This document shows, piece by piece, positions 8,601 through 15,188 of a stretch of 64,000 nucleotides of DNA. The position numbers were made by a program, and so were the translations under genes. How positions within the stretch are numbered: the first letter of the stretch is position 1; each line of letters begins with the position of its first letter. The stretch spans positions 7,432,001 through 7,496,000 of the forward strand of contig NZ_CP140772.1 of assembly GCF_037893185.1 (NCBI RefSeq). Reading direction: 5' to 3'. Source of the stretch: Chitinophaga sp. 180180018-3 (GTDB taxonomy: Bacteria > Bacteroidota > Bacteroidia > Chitinophagales > Chitinophagaceae). The notes under the pieces were generated by a model. The model searched no databases. It was not told where the DNA came from and was given only the letters and a program-made list of their open reading frames with translations.

Positions 8601-9685
8601 GCCGAAATGAAATAGCGATAAAAATAAGAAGCCAGCAGGACAGATTAGAGGCATTTGAGAATGCCATCAAGGAATGGGATGATTATATCAGTAAGATTCC
8701 GGAAGGTGATATGAAAGAGAAGTTTGATTTTGTCAGTGAGAGTATCTGGTTCAACAAGTTATTGGCATTTCTTGAAACAGGTAACCGCCAGGCATTTAAC
8801 CGTACTTATCTTGAGCTAGAGCTCAGTCACAGGATGTTACCAGCCTTCCTGGAACTTTATATTAAATACCTTACCCGATTTAGCGAATATGACAAGGCTA
8901 AACAATTATTGATTGAGGCGCTTGAATATCATCGAATGGAGGATGGATCGGTTCCCGATTCAATAAAAGCTTTACGTCATCTAGTTGAGGAGAAGGAGGA
9001 TTTTGAGAGAATGAGATTCTACTACCAGGATATAGTCAGCAGATCTCCTCAAACATTAATCAGGATACTTCCCGAAAAATTAAATGGCGGCGCTACACTT
9101 GAGGAGTTTCTCCTCCGGGAGATTTGCGGTGCGGTTAATGACCTATTAGGCAATATTAACGCTATCAGAGAGATTGGTAAGGAGGATAAGTATACTGATC
9201 TTGTAAAGATGGTTCTTCGGGCAAGAACCAGAAATTGGGACTGGAACATAGGTGGTGATAGAGGCGGATACTCTGCGCCCAAAAGTGCGAAAGGAAGAGA
9301 ACCTAATCCGGGAGAAATTGACCTGATGATTTCAGAAGCCAATAACGACCATATGGCGACTATTGAAGCACTTATTCTTAATGGGACCAATCGAAATCTT
9401 GTTCTTGATCACGTAATGAAAACGTTCAACTATGATCACCGGAGAAAATTGTTCTTTATACTTAATTACTATCAAGGAAAATATTTCGTAGACCACTGGG
9501 GTGATTATAAGAACTACGTTTCAAACATATCCTATCCGACTGAATTTCCAATTTTAAACGAGGCCTTGGAAGATCTATCAGGACCTTTTACCAATCATTC
9601 AGTGAGGGTCGCTATTGCCAAGCATGACAATGGTCTGATTATTTATCATTTATTCATTAATGTTGGATATAAGATTGAAAGCTAG
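5675..9685 (+). CDS. Large helical-repeat protein of unknown function, defence candidate
   Basis: 1336 residues, no signal peptide and no clear membrane span. Most of the length is leucine- and aromatic-rich amphipathic helix, and the segment from about 930 to 1180 looks TPR-like (ETRNFYKGLLAAQRKEYEKA, YDKAKQLLIEALEYH). I find no Walker A. The C-terminal 150 residues form a distinct compact domain starting near RNWDWNIGGDRGG, with GEIDLMISEANNDHMATIEAL and a conserved-looking LDHVMKTFNYDHRRK; the D-x(n)-I-E layout recalls PD-(D/E)xK nucleases but lacks the Lys. Size, repeats plus a C-terminal domain, and island context resemble anti-phage proteins. The start could also be Met3. Confidence 0.85.
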   Translation: MYMHHDLNERAYRISEEIDFIKPSVIKQTDELLEQADLKWNLSYLLAQILLHAKPLSGYSFNEQGLQEAKVIFERSSSFVVDIDGLKSKYWLRNVLGKICIPSSIRYAIGVYDRIRYAEAELVFLTNTFNQDAKLSAEELSHAVVLYLQEKGIEVNIENATVAGFLYWREIEQSYSIGPLREYEQLLSMEKDFAFLSYLNSNIGGDFQFEIEASKYDELCQQHRAYYPAVDLQLILKSETIKRDGNRCLIQFQRNIDSNVFDKSYALLFQFMAEEDADLPTNRLVAQWLEKVSLLTESIHAPDFLSKTYRDMMLDGSMLLLLSEQDLVGTEQEYAKVMLDCLERRLDFLKINAPWINYSFSKENDIFSQYRQLVEKYGHNGGLPLGQSCRAMISSLIRIVVKYDYLRNPVRVYKLYEHALERPYLLYSLGCWIAWIQPSVIPLLSVNTSTASLSLVLYREFRQHNERVKASLLDTEVSIVAGLFQLLLDTFLRTPHASGEEGAQAIHQALFEVYGQYHWFLQANPTEANKTRLRYYEQLIKTFESILSTHIIGCIMYKNAVGIKELLTAVMTQELNESLSNRHLLKLPTIKMELLAFLLRLSDSHSMTILVSDLPGLKKNMVSEFFKSYAQILETQAVDGWDFTNNKEGKFIPVLGVNYAAFNRMPWAETFVTFNGLLLLDDWLDEVRLGIAGKLEGEKKHFLISKVQAFIHGLLLVHKALSTREYRSDIGRTGTIMKVEQALAKWIQKWSHDSVEHGGIDIFSSAYENNRFQYKQEYLLPKIAVTVNYMSDVVKNDIFRALFRKDSLSKALHMLEFITKSRDRQLLVDKIEQQDVLEYVSHKYSYEVEHVLSTLAVHEEFKQLAKSVLEYWVISEKADDLNASPEKKITAFRIRLLLAYFDGNINEIENIINPGFDRYYSSGYGQNFQPEETRNFYKGLLAAQRKEYEKAITVFNTLINDTRSIRPEFAVNRFHCRNEIAIKIRSQQDRLEAFENAIKEWDDYISKIPEGDMKEKFDFVSESIWFNKLLAFLETGNRQAFNRTYLELELSHRMLPAFLELYIKYLTRFSEYDKAKQLLIEALEYHRMEDGSVPDSIKALRHLVEEKEDFERMRFYYQDIVSRSPQTLIRILPEKLNGGATLEEFLLREICGAVNDLLGNINAIREIGKEDKYTDLVKMVLRARTRNWDWNIGGDRGGYSAPKSAKGREPNPGEIDLMISEANNDHMATIEALILNGTNRNLVLDHVMKTFNYDHRRKLFFILNYYQGKYFVDHWGDYKNYVSNISYPTEFPILNEALEDLSGPFTNHSVRVAIAKHDNGLIIYHLFINVGYKIES

Positions 9686-9903
9686 CAAAATATCTGGCCA
9701 CAAATGAAAGAGAAATAGATAATCCGGATTATTTTCCTTTTTTCGATTTCTCTTTTATTCAATTGCATTTACATGATGATGCTGATAGGTTTTATCATAA
9801 ATTAGATCATAATGTTTCTTTTTAAAATAATTGCTTTAACGTTGGATTAACACTTTTGTCGTGGAGACTTTCTATATTTTCAGAATAAATAATATTAGAT
9901 ATT

Positions 9904-10242
9904 ATGGAGTTAGATAAAAATCAATCCGGTGTACCTGCAATTCCCAAGTTTCTTCCTTCATTGGCAAATGGACATATTTTTATCACACACACTTTAGAGC
10001 CACAATTTGTGGGTAGAGTACGTTTCAGTAAAAAGGGGAATTGGCTAATTAATTTTCCCTCAGCAGATGATCCCAACGAATTGCAAGACATTATTGATGT
10101 TGTAGATGAAATGTTAGAATACTGCAATGAGATCATTCTACCATCAGTGAAAGCAAAGGGCTATCAAATCGGAAAAACTGGATTATTAATACCTCCCGAT
10201 AGAAAACCTATTGAAGATCTTGACTTTATCGAAAAAATATAG
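9904..10242 (+). CDS. Hypothetical 112-residue protein following large cargo gene
   Basis: 112 residues, soluble and acidic towards the C-terminus. It shows an internal hydrophobic beta-type segment (GHIFITHTLEPQFVGRVRFSKKGNWLINF), then an acidic helix (DDPNELQDIIDVVDEMLEYCNEIILPSVKAKG). No family is recognised. It lies 218 bp after the 1336-residue gene in the same direction, and could be its partner or an independent gene. Upstream DNA is AT-rich and could hold its own promoter. Confidence 0.6.
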   Translation: MELDKNQSGVPAIPKFLPSLANGHIFITHTLEPQFVGRVRFSKKGNWLINFPSADDPNELQDIIDVVDEMLEYCNEIILPSVKAKGYQIGKTGLLIPPDRKPIEDLDFIEKI

Positions 10243-10253
10243 CCTGTAGACTT

Positions 10254-10280
10254 CGTCTGGATGAGTGGATTTGAACTACC
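10254..10280 (-). other. tRNA 3'-end-like remnant
   Basis: Read on the minus strand, GGTAG-TTCAAAT-CCACT followed by CATCCAGACG has the length and T-loop of a tRNA T-arm plus acceptor strand, but the stem has a mismatch and no tRNA body precedes it. It may be an old integration scar next to the repeat at 10299. Confidence 0.25.
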
Positions 10281-10298
10281 AAAAAAGCCTGACTAAAT

Positions 10299-10361
10299 AT
10301 TCAATTCGTTACAAATTTCCTCCAAATCCTCCAAGAAATTCGACATCTCTCCCTTTCCACG
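10299..10361 (+). repeat. Imperfect direct repeat, left copy
   Basis: About 63 bp resembling 12636-12702 in the same orientation; by hand 38 of the first 50 aligned bases agree, and both end in CTTTCCACG followed by a terminator-like hairpin. The pair brackets the two repeat-protein genes (10496-12387). Confidence 0.5.
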
Positions 10362-10363
10362 GT

Positions 10364-10395
10364 GCCTGTAAGTAAGTTATTTACGGGCTTTTCTT
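10364..10395 (+). terminator. Terminator-like hairpin after left direct repeat
   Basis: GCCTGTAA (10364-10371) pairs with TTACGGGC (10381-10388), allowing one G-T pair, followed by TTTTCTTT. Confidence 0.45.
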
Positions 10396-10495
10396 TCTCC
10401 AAGCTTTTTGCTACAAAAATCCTCTACTGGCATATAGCTTATAAACTTTTTTCTGATCGAGGCATAAAGACCGGCATCATCCTGGCCGTTAGGAA

Positions 10496-11809
10496 TCAAA
10501 ATTTCAACTTTGTCAATTCTCTTAATTTTTTAAAGCCGAAGTTTCTAATGATATAGCCTATCATTTGGGGAGGCATTAAAGTAAGCGCTTGGGGGCATGT
10601 TAAAAAATATCCATGTTCTTTACAATGCAGCTTGTAAGTTCTAACCACCTCTTCTATTGTATACTTATTGCGGGTATAGAATTGGGAAACAAAATTAAGT
10701 CCTGATTTTTCCCGTGCTATTTTCAAAGTAAGCCCATGGCGATTCAGGCAGCCGGCTAAGCGAGAAAATCCGTCGTTTATTAGTTGTTGGCGTGTAAGAA
10801 ACTTTCTATATTTTTTGCAGACTCTCCTGTAGTCTGCAATTGCCTGTTCTTGCAAGTATTCCCGTCCCCGGAAGCGACGCAGAGAAAACCCCAGCTTACA
10901 TCGCCGACGAATAGCTTGGAAACCTTTGTGTTTGGTGATTGCATGTGCTAAGCCCCGTAGGTTCATTTCATAAAGTTCTTTCCTAGTCAAATACTTATTA
11001 TAGTCTACACAAAGCTGCTTGTAGTCGGCAATTGTTTTTTGTAGGGTATAATACTCTCTGGACACCTGTCGGAATTTGATTTGCAGGCGTTGCGCAATAT
11101 CATATGTTGTACCATGATATTTATAGATAGCATTGGCCATTGATGCTTTACCCGCTGAGTACAATTCCTTAATAGTAGGCATTCTCCCAAATCGGGAAAT
11201 AAACGGCTGTAACTCTGTTTCTATATTTTTGAAGTCAGCCCAATAAGTAGGGGGCTTAATGCAACTATCCCTGCGAAAAGCAGATGATCTTGTTGGCTGA
11301 AAATCTATTTTGCCGATAATCTTAAGCACCTCCTCTTCAATCCATTTAATTCGTTGGCAAAACAACTTTTGTGGTAAAATGATATATTTCTTTTTTAGCT
11401 GTTTGTATATCTCTATCTTCTTCGCCATTTTAACTTCATAGGCGTTACTATTAGTCCGATTATATCCCGCTATTTCTATATACGTTTTCCCAATTAGGAA
11501 ATCACACTTATATAGATATTTCTTGGAAATTCTGACGTGTACCTGGTGAGGTATATTATATTTAAAAAGAATGTTATCAAACACACACTCGTACGAGCTC
11601 TGCAGATAATGTCCGTCATTTGCCGGGAACAGCCGCTCAGAGCGCATGTTAAGTAATTTATAAAATTTGGGGTATCCGCCATTTTGGGATATCGCTGATG
11701 ATAGGTCATTACGTTCTATCATCTTCAAGAGCGACGCGTTGGGAAAGAACCCATATTCTTCAATGATGGGTTTCAAATGCTTAATATAATAATGGACTCG
11801 TCTGACCAA
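10496..11809 (-). CDS. Vsr-like nuclease flanked by tandem DNA-binding-type repeats
   Basis: 437 residues. Residues 5-56 are one repeat unit. Residues 70-150 form a nuclease-like domain with Glu74, Asp103 (YLYKCDFLIG), Glu112 (YIEIAGY) and the Lys-rich KMAKKIEIYKQL, the pattern of Vsr/DUF559-type endonucleases. Four more 55-60-residue units follow at about 190-246, 253-308, 318-374 and 378-436, with a recurring Leu-Thr-Arg-x-x-Leu, small insertion and Gly-Phe-x-x-Ile/Leu-Arg. Their length and shape resemble homing-endonuclease-associated repeats. The start is a TTG at 11809 preceded by AAGGAGG, and it overlaps the upstream gene by 37 bp in another frame. Probably a modular DNA-targeting nuclease. 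Confidence 0.78.
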   Translation of the reverse strand: MVRRVHYYIKHLKPIIEEYGFFPNASLLKMIERNDLSSAISQNGGYPKFYKLLNMRSERLFPANDGHYLQSSYECVFDNILFKYNIPHQVHVRISKKYLYKCDFLIGKTYIEIAGYNRTNSNAYEVKMAKKIEIYKQLKKKYIILPQKLFCQRIKWIEEEVLKIIGKIDFQPTRSSAFRRDSCIKPPTYWADFKNIETELQPFISRFGRMPTIKELYSAGKASMANAIYKYHGTTYDIAQRLQIKFRQVSREYYTLQKTIADYKQLCVDYNKYLTRKELYEMNLRGLAHAITKHKGFQAIRRRCKLGFSLRRFRGREYLQEQAIADYRRVCKKYRKFLTRQQLINDGFSRLAGCLNRHGLTLKIAREKSGLNFVSQFYTRNKYTIEEVVRTYKLHCKEHGYFLTCPQALTLMPPQMIGYIIRNFGFKKLRELTKLKF

Positions 11810-12387
11810 CGGACAACCTCCTTTATCGGGATACCAGCAGCCTTTTTAAAATTTGTCAACGTCCCCAACCTAGTACTAGCCCACGCTAAACCATTTTTAC
11901 CTAACTCCCTCAAGTTAGCAAGTGTTATGACATGGCCAGCCTGATGAAGTTGTTGCAATTCCCGAATCACCCTAGCCTTTGTCCAACTCTTCTTTTTTAG
12001 TTTAATGCCTAATTTTTGCTTTTTATTCAACATTTTTAACCCACCATGCCTACTTATCGCACTTATTAAAGCAAACATTTTCTTTTCGTGCATGACTCTG
12101 AAAATCGCCATGTTTTCCAAAAGCTGTTGATTCTGCTGACAAAATTTTCTAAGCTCGGCTACTGTATTCTTTTTAGTCCAATAGCCTGGTGGCCTTCTCT
12201 CGTTAATGATCCCCATCTCTGCGTGAAGGTTTCGGAAGTTTTTAAAGTACTTAGGGACAGCATATTGAGCTAGTTTCCTATATCCTGTCTTAATCATTAG
12301 GCTTTTGGTAGGAACAATTGCCCATTGCCTGTAAAGTACTAGGCATTGAGTCAAAATACCTTCCCTGCTCCATTTTTCTCTCGGCAT
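11773..12387 (-). CDS. Repeat protein, three 55-60-residue units, partner of nuclease
   Basis: 204 residues, strongly basic. It contains three units of the same kind as the downstream protein: 6-60, 70-128 and 135-186, each starting with Trp-(Ser/Thr)-(Arg/Lys) and ending with a hydrophobic-Gly-Ile (EMGI, KLGI, AAGI). No nuclease residues are seen. Its end overlaps the start of the nuclease gene by 37 bp, and the unit series continues directly in the next frame. The two may be one original protein split by a frameshift, or a coupled two-subunit system. Upstream (12388 on) no further element gene follows. Confidence 0.7.
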   Translation of the reverse strand: MPREKWSREGILTQCLVLYRQWAIVPTKSLMIKTGYRKLAQYAVPKYFKNFRNLHAEMGIINERRPPGYWTKKNTVAELRKFCQQNQQLLENMAIFRVMHEKKMFALISAISRHGGLKMLNKKQKLGIKLKKKSWTKARVIRELQQLHQAGHVITLANLRELGKNGLAWASTRLGTLTNFKKAAGIPIKEVVRWSDESIIILSI

Positions 12388-12635
12388 AACAACGAGACTT
12401 TATAATGAAAATAATTGCAGAAATTCTATTCTTATCCCTTTTCCTTCTTTGCAGGAATAGAAGAAAGGAGAAATTCTGTAAGCGTTCTTCTTTGGAAGCT
12501 AAAGAAAACCTAGAACCTTATAAGTATACTTACAACGAAAATGTTACTTCCTATAATCTGGTATACTACCGTAGAACCGATGGCTGGCTTAGGCTTATTA
12601 TACTATACCTCATATCAAAACGTTCGTCTGTAAAA

Positions 12636-12702
12636 ATTCAATCCACTGCAAATTTGTTCAAAATCCTTCAAAAAAGTCGACCTTTCCCCGCCCCTTTCCA
12701 CG
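12636..12702 (+). repeat. Imperfect direct repeat, right copy
   Basis: Counterpart of 10299-10361, followed like it by a terminator-like hairpin. On the minus strand both copies encode similar short peptide tails (FLEDLEEICNELN and FLKDFEQICSGLN), so they may derive from the 3' end of a gene used as an insertion target. Confidence 0.5.
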
Positions 12703-12708
12703 AAAGAA

Positions 12709-12735
12709 AAGGTCATCGAAAGATGGCCTTTTTTT
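12709..12735 (+). terminator. Terminator-like hairpin after right direct repeat
   Basis: AAGGTCATC (12709-12717), loop GAAA, GATGGCCTT (12722-12730) with one G-T pair, then a run of T. Confidence 0.6.
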
Positions 12736-12808
12736 ATGCCCGGAAATGTTGGTTCAACATTTATTATGCCGCACGGAGCTCTGACCTCCGCGGGCAGATC
12801 ACAATTTA

Positions 12809-13219
12809 TTACTGCGCTACTTTGATATACCCCCACCCTTCACGCTGTTTGGTGACTATTTCATAAATGGCATCCGGCACTACTTGTACACCGGGGATCA
12901 ATTCACTGGCTACTTTATTATTCCGCTTCATAGTAGCACCGCATACTTTTACGCTCACATTTTTATTGTTCAGCAATTCTGTGAGGGCAGTGGTTATTTT
13001 GGATTTATCTTTCAAAACCATATCCAATGCCTCGCCGTACACAGCTATCTCCAGCTGTGCATCCGGGCTACCTTTCAAAATACTGTTCACTTGCCGCATT
13101 ACCGTGTTATGATCCGCTACCGATTTGCTGGTAATATCAAATACTACCTTGTAATCAGCCTGGGCATAAGATGCGAGATATACAAGCAAACATCCCACAA
13201 GTATGAATAGCTTTTTCAT
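12809..13219 (-). CDS. Secreted DsrE-like protein
   Basis: 136 residues from the MKKLFIL start; an upstream frame extension has no signal-peptide sense. A signal peptide (MKKLFILVGCLLVYLASYAQ) is followed by a DsrE/DsrF-like alpha/beta domain: YKVVFDITSK, DAQLEIAVYGEALDMVL and VKVCGATMKRN with a Cys. The C-terminal IPGVQVVPDAIYEIVTKQREGWGY parallels that of the Tat-exported DsrE protein at 14232, so the two are paralogues. DsrE-type proteins carry or sense sulfane sulfur. It is the last gene of the operon with the TsdA-like cytochrome, so a periplasmic sulfur-relay role is likely. Confidence 0.8.
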   Translation of the reverse strand: MKKLFILVGCLLVYLASYAQADYKVVFDITSKSVADHNTVMRQVNSILKGSPDAQLEIAVYGEALDMVLKDKSKITTALTELLNNKNVSVKVCGATMKRNNKVASELIPGVQVVPDAIYEIVTKQREGWGYIKVAQ

Positions 13220-13260
13220 GATCATATTTTTACCTGAAATGATGAATATCAACCGGAAGT

Positions 13261-14235
13261 TTATTTAATGCGCCACTTGTTTCTTTGATCCCGGATAGGG
13301 CCAAAAGGACCGTATTTATGCTGTTGCTCAGAAAAGGTATCGCTGAACGGCCCGAAAGGATGATCCACCGGCTTCGTGCTTACTACAGGCCAGTCTTCGG
13401 GGAATTCTTTAACAGGACGAGGTTGTGAATTTACAAAGGCAGCTACATCCCACGCTTCCTCGTCGGTTAATTGTGGTTTACTATAGTCCGCGCCAAACGG
13501 CATATTGTTTTTTACATACCCGGCAAATCTCGATATCCTGTAAATGCCAGCGCCTGTATTATAACTGTTCTCTCCCCACAAAGGCGGATACTCAATTGCC
13601 AGCGTGTCTGATAATGTCTTGCCACCTCCATTCTCCCCATGACATCTACTGCATTTCTGTATGTATACCTGTTTACCTTTTATGGTATCTGCCTTTCTTT
13701 CCAGGTAGGCGATTTCTTTTATTCCGCTTCCGGGCGGCTTGTATCCCTTAGGTACATCTTTCCCGAGCCATCGTATGTAAGCTACGATCGCCCTGAGCTC
13801 CCGGCTGTTACTGTCGAGGGCATTGCCATTGAGGCTTCGGATCAGACAATCATTCACTTTTTTTTCTATTGATTCAACCGTGCCGCTTCTTTCTCTGAAT
13901 TTCGGGTATGTAGATGCCGTTCCGCCATAGTTGTTTCCCCAGCGTTTGGTGCCCGCATCCAGGTGGCAATTCTGGCAATTCATACCATTGCTGATGGCCG
14001 CTATTTTTCCTCTTGGTCCCAGGTATATGGAAGTATGCACAATAAGATCCCGGCCATAAAGGATCATGGCTCCATTTGGTGTATATGGAATCATGGCTGT
14101 ATCGGGAGCCATCCACAATACCGTGGTTAAGTTTCTTCCGCGTTTTGTCTGGCAGGCGAAAAACATTTTAATAACAACCAGGATCAATCCCAGCAACACC
14201 ATCCCCAACAACACCCGGAAAAAAAGCTTTTTCAT
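13261..14235 (-). CDS. tsdA: TsdA-like dihaem cytochrome c (thiosulfate dehydrogenase family)
   Basis: 324 residues. An N-terminal membrane anchor (residues 5-27) precedes two CxxCH haem sites, Cys87-Cys90-His91 and Cys195-Cys198-His199. Cys130 in NDCLIRSLNG occupies the position of the unusual axial Cys ligand of haem 1 in TsdA, about 40 residues after the first haem His. This supports thiosulfate-to-tetrathionate oxidation (or the reverse) on the periplasmic side of the membrane. The start overlaps the stop of the upstream DsrE gene by 4 bp (ATGA at 14232-14235). Substrate is inferred from family and context. Confidence 0.82.
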   Translation of the reverse strand: MKKLFFRVLLGMVLLGLILVVIKMFFACQTKRGRNLTTVLWMAPDTAMIPYTPNGAMILYGRDLIVHTSIYLGPRGKIAAISNGMNCQNCHLDAGTKRWGNNYGGTASTYPKFRERSGTVESIEKKVNDCLIRSLNGNALDSNSRELRAIVAYIRWLGKDVPKGYKPPGSGIKEIAYLERKADTIKGKQVYIQKCSRCHGENGGGKTLSDTLAIEYPPLWGENSYNTGAGIYRISRFAGYVKNNMPFGADYSKPQLTDEEAWDVAAFVNSQPRPVKEFPEDWPVVSTKPVDHPFGPFSDTFSEQQHKYGPFGPIRDQRNKWRIK

Positions 14236-14933
14236 CCCGCACTACAGTAGCCACAATTCCGTTCCTGAGCACGGCCTACAGCCCAGACGCCGGAAGGCAC
14301 TAATTGTATTCCTGGTAAGATTCCATCTATCCATTCTTTCTTAACCTCAGCAGCATCGAGCGACATGTTTTGTGCTACCACCGCACTATACACTGTCATT
14401 GCCATGTTACATACACAGAATAATACGCCGCTGGCCTGCAGTTCATTGATTCCGATAGCAACCTCTCCAATACCCGGTACTTTGAAATCTCCTGGTTTAG
14501 GCTCCCAGAACGGATTTCTGACTGCCGGCGCTTTTGTGGCAGGATCATCTGCCTTAAATACCTCTCCAAATTTATATTTCTCCCATAGCTCACTCTTCAT
14601 AGCATACGGAATCCCTTCATGACGTAACACCACCACCACACAGCATTCTTTTTCGGGCGTTCCTGTAGCTGCATTGGTCATTAAAAACACCTTAGGCCAG
14701 GCAAAGGGCAATATGTCATGCGGACGAACTACATCCAGCACCATTTTGTGTTTACCCTTGATTTTATTCAGCCATGCCTCGGGGTCTTCGAGACCAGTTT
14801 TATTTTTTCCAGAGGTAAATGCCGCCTGCATATCTAAAGGAACAAAAGAAGGTATGGTCAACACCGTTGCTCCTGTAATGATTTTTCCAAGAAAATCACG
14901 GCGGTTGGTTGCGTCGTTTTCGATATAACTCAT
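14232..14933 (-). CDS. Tat-exported DsrE-like protein
   Basis: 233 residues. A twin-arginine signal (RRDFLGK at 11-17, hydrophobic ITGATVLTIPSFVPL) directs folded export. The mature part has the DsrE-fold layout with VVLRHEGIPYAM, a Cys-Val-Cys motif in VLFCVCNMAM and a C-terminal CGYC (four residues from the end), giving candidate sulfur-binding cysteines. It is the first gene of the minus-strand sulfur operon and is translationally coupled to the TsdA-like cytochrome. Likely a periplasmic sulfur carrier for that enzyme. No AraC-type footprint is proven, but the AraC gene lies next upstream. Confidence 0.8.
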   Translation of the reverse strand: MSYIENDATNRRDFLGKIITGATVLTIPSFVPLDMQAAFTSGKNKTGLEDPEAWLNKIKGKHKMVLDVVRPHDILPFAWPKVFLMTNAATGTPEKECCVVVVLRHEGIPYAMKSELWEKYKFGEVFKADDPATKAPAVRNPFWEPKPGDFKVPGIGEVAIGINELQASGVLFCVCNMAMTVYSAVVAQNMSLDAAEVKKEWIDGILPGIQLVPSGVWAVGRAQERNCGYCSAG

Positions 14934-15072
14934 ATGATTGCTATTTTGGTGAATGCAATATTTACCAATAACAACTGCTATTGCTAATAGCAGGCTGTCA
15001 ATCGTCTGGCATTAAAGGATAGCAGGAATTCAAGGAAACGGTCAAAAATATAAGGAGATGCATTTTCGACAC

Positions 15073-15126
15073 AGTTAATACGGCTAAATCTTCAACCAAT
15101 GTTATCATTGCTTAACCGTATTAACT
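15073..15126. promoter_or_regulatory. Inverted repeat between AraC gene and sulfur operon
   Basis: AGTTAATACGGCTAA (15073-15087) and TTAACCGTATTAACT (15112-15126) match at 14 of 15 positions as inverted arms 24 nt apart. There is no T-run on either side, so an operator for the neighbouring regulator is more likely than a terminator. Confidence 0.4.
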
Positions 15127-15188
15127 TGGGGAAGTGATGCTAATTTAGGAAAATAAGAATGGGGACTATCGGATAAAAGTGACAAAAT

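Larger units (their letters stand above)
12388..12808. other. Gene-free stretch
   Basis: I see no credible gene. The stretch holds the right direct repeat (12636-12702) and a hairpin with a T-run (12709-12735). A plus-strand frame of about 150 codons exists here but has no coherent protein character. Confidence 0.5.

Noticed and set aside
9190..9685. Firm PD-(D/E)xK nuclease call for the C-terminus of the 1336-residue protein
   Set aside because: The Asp and Glu spacing is suggestive but the Lys of the motif is missing; no structure check was possible.
10254..10280. Functional tRNA gene
   Set aside because: Only a T-arm-like and acceptor-like fragment, with a stem mismatch and no D- or anticodon arm.
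11816..11825. True Shine-Dalgarno use before the nuclease gene
   Set aside because: AAGGAGG also encodes part of the upstream protein (Lys-Glu-Val), and Bacteroidetes seldom use such sites; kept only as a remark.
12405..12866. 153-codon plus-strand open frame
   Set aside because: Overlaps the direct repeat, a hairpin and the DsrE-like gene's 3' end; composition has no protein-like pattern.
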